5,677 nt of DNA, taken from positions 287 to 5,963 of the forward strand of contig DCGE01000206.1 in NCBI GenBank assembly GCA_002314525.1. The letters run 5' to 3'. The stretch's first letter is position 1. Each line of letters begins with the position of its first letter. This DNA is from Prevotellaceae bacterium UBA1786. Lineage in GTDB: Bacteria > Bacteroidota > Bacteroidia > Bacteroidales > Bacteroidaceae. The translations under genes were made by a program, and so were the position numbers. Below the pieces are notes generated by a model that saw nothing but the letters and a program-made list of their open reading frames with translations, searched no databases and was not told where the DNA came from. Positions 1 to 5,677 of the stretch are shown piece by piece.

Positions 1-1
1 A

Positions 2-748
2 AGTTACACCAAGAACGATATCCTCGTACTCGGTGCACCTCGTATATGTATCTCTCCGGACCGCCTGCTCCCTGAGTCGGGTACCATCGCCCTCCTTTCG
101 GACTTCACGATAAACGATCCGAAATCCACATATGAGATGACCTTCAATGCTCCGGACAATGTCATCGAACCGTCGAACGGCTGCTTCATCAGCTGGCACG
201 ATGACAAGTTTGAGATGCTCGGCCTCGATGTCGATATGAAGATTCCGGGACTTCTGAAGGACAAGAACGGTGTGGCTACGAGCGAACAGCCTGTCTTCAA
301 CGCACAGACCACTGTCGCCGACTGGGACGACTGGATGGTCGAACTCACTATCGATCCATTCCAGGTTTCAGCCCTTCCAGGTTGGACTTTCACCGCCTCG
401 AACATCATATATGACCATTCCTTCTACCGTAACTCCGACAATATGGGCAAGTTCCCTACGGGTTATGACAAGAAGAAGGCCGGAATTACGGGAATGGTTC
501 AGGACAGCGAAGGCAAATACTACACCGTCACTGACAGCAAGGATTGGCAGGGTCTGTACATCAAGGAGATCGGCATCAAGTTCCCGAAGGCACTTGAGTT
601 CGGTACTTCGGGCGACAAGCGCCTGAGCATCGCAGGTCAGAACATGTTCTTCGACAAGTCGGGTGCCACTCTCGACATCACTGCCGCCAACATCCTCTCG
701 GCAAAGACCGGAAAGGCCGGAGGCTGGGAGTTCTCGCTCGACAAGTAG
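2..748 (+). CDS. N-terminal part of a giant beta-rich, probably exported protein (5' end outside window, ends at an in-frame TAG)
   Basis: The frame is open from the first complete codon (base 2) to TAG at 746-748, giving 248 residues, so the true start lies upstream. The internal ATG at 137 is not a convincing start, because the 45 codons before it read as ordinary protein of the same style. The sequence alternates polar and hydrophobic residues, with many Gly, Asp, Thr and aromatic residues, which is typical of extracellular beta-sandwich or beta-solenoid folds. No catalytic motif was seen. Around 548-745 the pattern is GLYIKEIGIKFPK, then a strand pair, then GGWEFSLDK. I associate this arrangement with large uncharacterised Bacteroidota exported proteins, but that is memory and untested. 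The last residues, KAGGWEFSLDK, recur as KVGGFDLSLSK at 1310-1342, and the frame continues without shift after the TAG. I therefore take this as the front of the gene that continues to 5113, not a complete gene. Any signal peptide would be outside the window. I am confident it is coding; the function is unknown. Confidence 0.85.
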   Translation, partial: SYTKNDILVLGAPRICISPDRLLPESGTIALLSDFTINDPKSTYEMTFNAPDNVIEPSNGCFISWHDDKFEMLGLDVDMKIPGLLKDKNGVATSEQPVFNAQTTVADWDDWMVELTIDPFQVSALPGWTFTASNIIYDHSFYRNSDNMGKFPTGYDKKKAGITGMVQDSEGKYYTVTDSKDWQGLYIKEIGIKFPKALEFGTSGDKRLSIAGQNMFFDKSGATLDITAANILSAKTGKAGGWEFSLDK

Positions 749-841
749 TACGTGTCGTTCCTCCAGAGCAACTTCTCCAAGTGTGGTTTCTCGGGTAAGT
801 TTGGAGTGCCTCTGCTCAAGGGAACGATAGCATATACTTGC
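713..841 (+). repeat. Internal protein repeat, copy 1 (contains the amber codon)
   Basis: Copy 1 begins KAGGWEFSLDK (713-745), then the TAG, and continues through CGFSGKFGVP to IAYTC, whose Cys codon is 839-841. It pairs with copy 2 at 1310-1432. Over the first 11 residues six are identical (K, G, G, S, L, K) and the others are mostly conservative (A/V, W/F, E/D, F/L). Later both carry G-K followed by a strand, then I-(A/S)-x-x-C, with offsets of one to two residues. The similarity is at protein level only; the DNA has diverged. Confidence 0.55.
746..748 (+). other. In-frame amber codon interrupting the giant gene
   Basis: The codons run GAC AAG TAG TAC GTG TCG TTC, with the same frame open for 248 codons before and about 1,454 codons after. 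The TAG falls in the middle of a repeat unit: GGWEFSLDK before it and NFSKCGFSGKF after it. In the second copy of the unit, at 1310-1432, the aligned codon is TGG (Trp, 1343-1345), one transition away from TAG. Candidate explanations are a nonsense mutation that makes a pseudogene, a sequencing or assembly error, or suppression/readthrough. General reassignment of TAG is poorly supported, since no second TAG occurs in about 1,700 codons of the gene or in the 185 visible codons of the next gene. Confidence 0.9.
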
Positions 842-3800
842 CAGATACAGAAGATGACGTCCGACCCTAACAATAAGGGTCTGTATGCCTATATGTTTAA
901 GACTCAGCAGGTCGATAACCTGTCGCTCGACTTCTTCCTCGCACAGGCTACGTTCAAGAAGGATCAGACGTACTTCCTGCTTGAGTCCGTGCCTGACAAC
1001 AGCGGCAACATGGATACGAGCTGTGAGCTCGTGATGGGTGGTGACGTCACCATCGGAGGTGCTGACTGGATCAACAAGCAGCTGAAGACGAAACTGAAGA
1101 TGGATCTGGAGGTACCGGGAGCCCACTTCTGTGGTATGCGTATATCCAATAAGTCAAGCGACTGGAAGTCGAAGTTCGAGTCGAAGATGCAGGAGACCGC
1201 AAAGAAAGCCACTCTCAAGGGTACAAAGCTATATACCGGCAAGGATATGACGTTCGGCAGCAGCTGCTACTTCAATCCAGGAAGCTGGTCATTGGCTTCC
1301 GACCAGAAGAAAGTCGGTGGCTTCGACCTCTCCCTCAGCAAGTGGGACTTCTCGAAGGAAGGGAACGACATAAAGCTCTATCTCCAGGGTAAGGTCAGTC
1401 TGGTTTCAGGTGTAGATATCAGCGCCCAGTGTGGAGTGGAGATATATGCGTCGGCAACCATTCCAAAGAGTTTCAGTGACCTGAAGAACATCTCGCTCTC
1501 GTACAAGGAGACTAAGTTCAAGGACTTGTCCCTTGATATGAGTTTCTCCGGAGTGACGATAAAAGGAACGCTGAAGTGTGCCGATAGTAGTGACAAGGAG
1601 GGTTACGAAGGCAGTCTTACCTTCAAGATGCCAGGTGATTTGTTCAGTGTTGAAGCCAGTGGAGGATATTTCAAGACAGGAACTGGTTCCTCACAATACA
1701 CTTACGGATGGTTCTATATAAAGGCAGGCAGCAAGTCGGGAATCCAGGCTCCACCTATCCAGATTAACAGCATCACGGGTGGTTTCTACTACAACTGTAG
1801 CAGGAATGGTGAGAGTGCCACTCCACAGAAGGGTCTTATCGGTATTATTGCAGGCATCAAGCTATCGACTACCGCTGGTGAGGATGCCCTCAATGCCGAT
1901 GTGGAGATGACAGTAATCTATGACACGAAGAATAAGCGTCTATCCACCTTCATCTTCACTGGTACCGTGAAGGCTGTCAGTGGACTCGTCTCTGCAAAGG
2001 CCAACCTTGTCTATGAGAACAGCACATCCTCAAGATATCTGCAGCTTGACGTCACTGTAGATGCGTCAGCCGATTCAGAGAAGCTGATAAACCAGATGAC
2101 GGGTGCGAACAGTACGCTCGCAGACCTGAAGAAGAAACTTAACTCATCATATCAGAAACTGAAAGAATTAGCGCCAGAAGGTAGTCTGACGGCCTTGAAC
2201 GACAAGCAAGGGACTCCTGATAAGTCAAAGAGCGGTAAGGATGGTGAAAACCTCTCCGTTAATGCTGGATCAGTCACCATCCCAATCCAATTCAAGATAA
2301 CATGGAAGGATAATAACAAGACTTATGACAAGCCGAAGTGGCATCTCTACATAGGAGAGCCGGAAATGAGCAAGCGAGTCCAATATACTTTCCTCAAGTT
2401 CAAGTCCAGCATCGTGAGCGTAAATATCGGAGCCAATGGATATATCTGTGTTGGTAATGAGTTGCCTAACAACGGCAAACTACCTGATATTCCATCGGAA
2501 ATAGCCAACTTCCTCAATGGTTCTGAGAGTGGAAAGGGAATTGAAGGCGCTACTCTCGCACAGGCTAACAAAGCCCGTCAGAGTTCCATCAACGACTTCG
2601 AAAACCAGATTACCAAGATTGGTGGCGGTGTGATGTTCGGTGCACAGGCTTATGGATATTTCGATGTGAATCTCGGCCTGTTCTACCTCAATGCAGGTGC
2701 AACAGCCGGATTTGATATAAGTATAATCAAGTTGGATAATAGTGTTTATTGTACGAACTTCAGTGGCGATCCAGGCTACAAGAGATGGTATGGATATGGC
2801 CAACTTTATGCTTATCTCTATGCTAATTTCGGACTTCATATCGACCTCGGATTCTGGTCAAAAGACATTGACGTAGCAAATGCAAGCATCGGCGGACTGT
2901 TCAAGATGCAAGGACCGAAACCTACCCATTTCGAAGGTCAGGCACGTGTCAAGATGAAGCTCCTCGGTGGATTGGTAAATGTGGATCGTAAGTTTGCATT
3001 TGAGTGCGGTCAGGGTTGTGACCTCTTCTACGGCAATGCCCTCGACGACTTCAAACTCTTCGGAGACCTCAGTTGCGGATATGACAACAAAGATCAAGGA
3101 TGGAGCGACAAAAATGTTATCGACCCTAAGTTCATCCAGCGTCCGTTCTTCACTACCGAAGCACCGCTCAACGAGCCGTTCCGCGTACTCGACGAGACAG
3201 AACTGAACCGCATAGCAAAGAACTACACAGGCGACAAGACCGACCTCACCAACGAAGCAAGTCGTACATTCGTCTTCCGCTCCACAGTTGGTTCCTACGT
3301 CACCCTCTATGAGTATACTACCAAGACCGGCACTCCAACAAAGCGCACATTCTACATAAAGGGTCAGAACCGATATGCCAACTATCTTGATATCACGGAA
3401 CTGAAGCCAAACCGCTACTACAAGATGACGGTTACCGGCTATGCAAAGGAAATAGAAAAGGGTGTGGAAGTAAATCCTGTCTATTATGACGAGGAAAACA
3501 AGGAATATATCCACAAGTCATGGAGTCAATCCAAGACTTACTACTTCCGTACCGGTCCTTCAAAGGCTTTGGCCGACTGCCCAGAGAATTTCGAAGAACT
3601 TGTTGCCATAGCTTACCCATCATACTATAATAATATCAAGTCAGACTATACTATCGATGCCCACCTCTATGATGTCAACCATCCAAACCTCGCCTTCTTC
3701 TCCGATGTGAGCAAGACCATACTACAGAAGGGTGAGCTCAGATGGAGGCTCTATGACAATTGGGGAAAGATGGTATCCGACATGCCAGCCAAGTGGAAAA

Positions 3801-5113
3801 CCATAAGTGGCCGTTGTTGTAACCTCATCGCCGCAAGTCCTCTTGGAGCAAAAGCCAATACTGGATATGCTTACCGACTCACGCTTGAATATATAGTCTC
3901 GGGCAAGGATAGCAACAACAAACCAGTTGTGACTACCACATATCTGGTTGACCTTACCAGAATCTATGCTAAGGATACCGATTGGAAGAACGGCAATGGT
4001 AAGACTAATTGTACTCCGCTTCAATATGAGAAACCATTCATAGGTTCACGAATCAATAACGTGACATTCACATATTCGCCTACTGCGAAGTATTCTGACT
4101 ATGAGATCTCATACGGTGCAACATACAATGGGAAGAAACTGATGGTTGCCGACCCTTATTGGTATATATCCTATCTCAGCAACTATGCCTTCTTCGGCGG
4201 GTGGCAGTTCTCTGCAAAGCGTTTGGATATGAATATCACTACATCCCAGTCACTCATATATACCGACAAAGGTGGTGTGTATGAAGGCAGACTTGGAACA
4301 GGTACAGACACATACAACACACAGAACGCAATATCCACAATTCGAAATCTGTCTGTTTATACTCCAGCTCAGTATATTAGTATTACCAGTTATCCTTTGC
4401 CAGCGATAGAAGACTCAAGATACCGAAACGTGCTTCCTGGACTCAGCCGGGTTCCTGTCTATCAACCTGGGACCAAAAACACTCAACGTGTCAAAGGATA
4501 TTGCAGGGATTTCTACAATCCAGCACTTGCCTGCCAAAAATTGTCTGACGAGATATTCAGGGTATTCAACTGGATGGATGAGAATATCTGCTTAAAGAAC
4601 AAAGGCGAGGCCTGGTCTAAAGATATTAATGACCTCCAGTCTTGGTATAACGAAAGAAGAGGCCATTATATCTACGGATTTGCTGGTTATAATGATGTCA
4701 TTGAGCTCAGAGTTCCTTCCTATCAGTTCCCTATCGTCTATGGCTCGTGTCTGAACAATACAGGTGACATGGCCAAAGTTACTTGTTGGGGAACTCTCCA
4801 AGGATATCAGAGTGCCGACCAGAAGAACGCTCATTCTCGAGGACACGGACCTCACTCTCTGTACATACACAGTACGTTGTACGGAAAGGATAAATATCGG
4901 AGAACAGATGGTGATTATTTCGTTAAAAATAAATCTGGATTGTCGAACAGAGTAGCATATACAATTGATACTGATTACATCAAGAATGCTGACTTCAGCA
5001 TCTACCGATGCAATACCTATAATTACCAGAAGTGTACATATTGGGTAGAGTATGTTTACAGTGGAGAAAGCTGTTACGAAACATTCACTATTGACAAACC
5101 AGTGAGATACTAA
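752..5113 (+). CDS. Main part of the giant beta-rich, probably exported protein (continues the frame after the TAG)
   Basis: This is 1,453 codons from the first possible start (GTG 752) to TAA at 5111-5113. The GTG is nominal: it has no ribosome-binding sequence and lies six bases from the TAG. The first in-frame ATG is at 854, also without a visible site, so the stretch more likely continues the upstream frame. Zones, in residues from 752: 1-450, beta-sandwich-like repeats; about 455-477, a short helix (LADLKKKLNSSYQKLKEL); about 487-502, a charged Gly/Lys/Asp linker; 623-773, a Gly/Tyr/Phe-rich strand block (GGGVMFGAQAYGYF, then YGYGQLYAYLYANFG); about 806-937, a fibronectin-III-like region with the turn ITELKPNRYYKMTVTGYAKE; 1251-1453, a Cys/Tyr-rich C-terminal region. 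It has 25 Cys, suggesting an oxidising compartment. I see no enzyme motif, no transmembrane helix and no C-terminal type IX sorting domain. A surface structural or adhesive role is a guess. Coding status is certain; the start and function are not. Confidence 0.92.
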   Translation: MSFLQSNFSKCGFSGKFGVPLLKGTIAYTCQIQKMTSDPNNKGLYAYMFKTQQVDNLSLDFFLAQATFKKDQTYFLLESVPDNSGNMDTSCELVMGGDVTIGGADWINKQLKTKLKMDLEVPGAHFCGMRISNKSSDWKSKFESKMQETAKKATLKGTKLYTGKDMTFGSSCYFNPGSWSLASDQKKVGGFDLSLSKWDFSKEGNDIKLYLQGKVSLVSGVDISAQCGVEIYASATIPKSFSDLKNISLSYKETKFKDLSLDMSFSGVTIKGTLKCADSSDKEGYEGSLTFKMPGDLFSVEASGGYFKTGTGSSQYTYGWFYIKAGSKSGIQAPPIQINSITGGFYYNCSRNGESATPQKGLIGIIAGIKLSTTAGEDALNADVEMTVIYDTKNKRLSTFIFTGTVKAVSGLVSAKANLVYENSTSSRYLQLDVTVDASADSEKLINQMTGANSTLADLKKKLNSSYQKLKELAPEGSLTALNDKQGTPDKSKSGKDGENLSVNAGSVTIPIQFKITWKDNNKTYDKPKWHLYIGEPEMSKRVQYTFLKFKSSIVSVNIGANGYICVGNELPNNGKLPDIPSEIANFLNGSESGKGIEGATLAQANKARQSSINDFENQITKIGGGVMFGAQAYGYFDVNLGLFYLNAGATAGFDISIIKLDNSVYCTNFSGDPGYKRWYGYGQLYAYLYANFGLHIDLGFWSKDIDVANASIGGLFKMQGPKPTHFEGQARVKMKLLGGLVNVDRKFAFECGQGCDLFYGNALDDFKLFGDLSCGYDNKDQGWSDKNVIDPKFIQRPFFTTEAPLNEPFRVLDETELNRIAKNYTGDKTDLTNEASRTFVFRSTVGSYVTLYEYTTKTGTPTKRTFYIKGQNRYANYLDITELKPNRYYKMTVTGYAKEIEKGVEVNPVYYDEENKEYIHKSWSQSKTYYFRTGPSKALADCPENFEELVAIAYPSYYNNIKSDYTIDAHLYDVNHPNLAFFSDVSKTILQKGELRWRLYDNWGKMVSDMPAKWKTISGRCCNLIAASPLGAKANTGYAYRLTLEYIVSGKDSNNKPVVTTTYLVDLTRIYAKDTDWKNGNGKTNCTPLQYEKPFIGSRINNVTFTYSPTAKYSDYEISYGATYNGKKLMVADPYWYISYLSNYAFFGGWQFSAKRLDMNITTSQSLIYTDKGGVYEGRLGTGTDTYNTQNAISTIRNLSVYTPAQYISITSYPLPAIEDSRYRNVLPGLSRVPVYQPGTKNTQRVKGYCRDFYNPALACQKLSDEIFRVFNWMDENICLKNKGEAWSKDINDLQSWYNERRGHYIYGFAGYNDVIELRVPSYQFPIVYGSCLNNTGDMAKVTCWGTLQGYQSADQKNAHSRGHGPHSLYIHSTLYGKDKYRRTDGDYFVKNKSGLSNRVAYTIDTDYIKNADFSIYRCNTYNYQKCTYWVEYVYSGESCYETFTIDKPVRY
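1310..1432 (+). repeat. Internal protein repeat, copy 2
   Basis: Copy 2 begins KVGGFDLSLSK (1310-1342), followed by Trp (TGG 1343-1345) where copy 1 has TAG. It continues through YLQGKVSLV to ISAQC, whose Cys codon is 1430-1432. It looks like a second beta-sandwich-type unit of the same protein, about 597 bases after copy 1. It is useful mainly because it shows what residue could have stood at the amber position. Confidence 0.55.
4502..5110 (+). other. Cys/Tyr-rich C-terminal region of the giant protein
   Basis: The last 203 residues contain eight Cys (the first codon at 4502, the last at 5072), many Tyr, and a His cluster H-x3-H-x2-H-x4-H (codons 4832-4870). The DNA is AT-richer than the start of the gene and the gene that follows. 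Composition suggests a separate disulphide-stabilised module, perhaps the exposed tip or binding end. The boundary is approximate and no known domain was recognised. Confidence 0.4.
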
Positions 5114-5121
5114 TAATAAAT
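5106..5121 (+). promoter_or_regulatory. Tandem stop codons and A/T-rich leader of the second gene
   Basis: The giant gene ends in three consecutive in-frame TAA codons (5111-5119). The last bases, AT, lead directly to ATG 5122. Only eight bases separate the first stop from the next start. No Shine-Dalgarno sequence is present, and an A/T-rich leader of this kind is usual for Bacteroidota translation starts. The spacing implies co-transcription, and coupled or re-initiating translation is possible. There is no room here for a separate promoter or terminator. Confidence 0.6.
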
Positions 5122-5677
5122 ATGGCATATAGATATTCAAGACATATTGCAGCCTTCACGGCTTTTGCCTCAGCCATTGGGTTGATGGCAGCTATCGGCA
5201 TGGGAAATACACACGCAACAGGTAGAGAAACCTTTGCCGAACCTGGCGACACCATCGTACCTGTCAGTCCTTCCGAGACGACCGAATCCGCAGATTCCAT
5301 AAGTCCAGACGTTGAACCTCAGTGGCTACCGGGAGAACTGAAGGACACCACCGAGGCCTATGCCCAGTGGCAAGCCAAACTCCAACGGAGCATGAGCAGC
5401 AAGATCAACGTGCTAAGCCGCACCTACGGCGACAGCATCGTACTCCGTTGGGCTCCCGACGACTATGTCACGTGGAAGTTCCTGTGCAAGGTGGGTGTCG
5501 ATATCGTAAGGCTCGACCTCGACGAAATGAAGGAAGATACATTAGTTCTCCGCCTCCAGCCTTCCACCCTCGAAGAGTTCCACAGCACTTATCCCGAGAC
5601 CGATTCGCTTGCGGGTATGGCTATGGGAGTACTCTACGGCCAGAAGAGTTTGAGGCCTGACCAGCCCGACGCACCGC
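5122..5677 (+). CDS. Secreted or periplasmic protein with an FN3-like domain (3' end outside window)
   Basis: The frame is open from ATG 5122 to the right edge: 185 codons with no stop, so the C-terminus is missing. The start is chosen because it follows the upstream TAA triplet directly and yields a good Sec signal peptide: basic n-region MAYRYSRH, a hydrophobic core of Ala/Ile/Phe/Gly/Met at residues 9-28, and likely cleavage after A32 (NTHA|TG). There is no lipobox Cys. Residues 40-67 are a Pro/Ser/Thr/Glu-rich linker. From residue 95 the sequence INVLSRTYGDSIVLRWAP has the strand and Trp pattern of the start of a fibronectin-III domain, followed by an aromatic stretch DYVTWKFL. All six D-(S/T) dipeptides are followed by I, L or T, as in the Bacteroides O-glycosylation motif. 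GC content is higher than in the end of the preceding gene. Location outside the cytoplasm is well supported. Partnership with the giant protein is inferred from the eight-base spacing. The exact family is not known to me. Confidence 0.9.
   Translation, partial: MAYRYSRHIAAFTAFASAIGLMAAIGMGNTHATGRETFAEPGDTIVPVSPSETTESADSISPDVEPQWLPGELKDTTEAYAQWQAKLQRSMSSKINVLSRTYGDSIVLRWAPDDYVTWKFLCKVGVDIVRLDLDEMKEDTLVLRLQPSTLEEFHSTYPETDSLAGMAMGVLYGQKSLRPDQPDAP

Noticed and set aside
752..754. GTG as a true start of a separate 1,453-residue gene
   Set aside because: There is no ribosome site, it starts two codons after the TAG, and it would begin in the middle of a repeat unit with no signal peptide.
368..1126. 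Long open frame on the minus strand (252 codons)
   Set aside because: It lies wholly antisense to the giant gene and spans the amber site. The translation is rich in Leu, Arg, Val and Glu without domains, as expected for a shadow of GC-biased codons.
2858..3514. Minus-strand open frame of 218 codons with hydrophobic stretches
   Set aside because: It is antisense to a region with clear beta-strand protein sequence on the + strand. The Val/Cys/Glu-rich translation is a typical antisense artefact.
2..5113. Recoded genetic code (TAG read as Gln, as in some gut phages)
   Set aside because: Only one TAG occurs in about 1,700 codons, although CAG is common in the gene, and there is none in the 185 codons of the next gene. 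A recoded genome should show more. The proteins do not look like phage proteins.
4860..5113. Type IX secretion C-terminal sorting domain
   Set aside because: The C-terminus (ETFTIDKPVRY) lacks the Gly-x-Tyr and Lys-rich ending I would expect, so the secretion route is left open.
5077..5160. Promoter or terminator between the two genes
   Set aside because: The gap is eight bases. No hairpin with a T-run and no Bacteroidota-type promoter elements (TTTG plus TAnnTTTG) could be placed there.
5322..5660. Plus-strand open frame of 112 codons, rich in Arg, His and Pro
   Set aside because: It lies out of frame inside the signal-peptide/FN3-like gene, whose own frame is open through the right edge.

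Overview
The window is read entirely on the + strand and appears to come from a Bacteroidota (probably Bacteroidales) chromosome or metagenomic contig. Three things suggest this. There is no Shine-Dalgarno sequence, and the one gene start that can be seen sits behind an A/T-rich leader (TAATAATAAAT-ATG). The proteins are very large, beta-strand-rich and look exported. The downstream protein has repeated D-(S/T)-hydrophobic motifs of the kind used in Bacteroides O-glycosylation. The assignment is an inference, because no marker gene is present.

Layout: bases 2-5113 form one continuous reading frame of about 1,700 codons, already open at the left edge, broken by a single in-frame amber codon (TAG, 746-748). 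The frame does not shift across the TAG. The sequence on both sides belongs to one structural repeat, which occurs again about 600 bases further on. The two open stretches (2-748 and 752-5113) are therefore best read as parts of one giant gene, either truly interrupted (nonsense mutation or sequencing error) or read through. The part after the TAG has several recognisable zones: beta-sandwich-like repeats, a short helical and charged linker, a Gly/Tyr-rich strand block, a fibronectin-III-like region, and an AT-richer Cys/Tyr-rich C-terminal region with a small His cluster. It ends in three consecutive TAA codons.

Only eight bases separate the first TAA from the ATG of a second gene (5122 to the right edge, incomplete). 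It encodes a Sec signal peptide, a Pro/Ser/Thr/Glu-rich linker and the beginning of a fibronectin-III-like domain. The two genes are almost certainly co-transcribed, and a joint role at the cell surface or in the periplasm is the simplest reading. No RNA gene, mobile element, CRISPR array, promoter or terminator could be supported, and no stretch over 300 bases lacks a gene. I cannot name the family with certainty. The pair resembles uncharacterised large exported Bacteroidota proteins encoded next to FN3-domain proteins, but that is recall and was not checked by a search.
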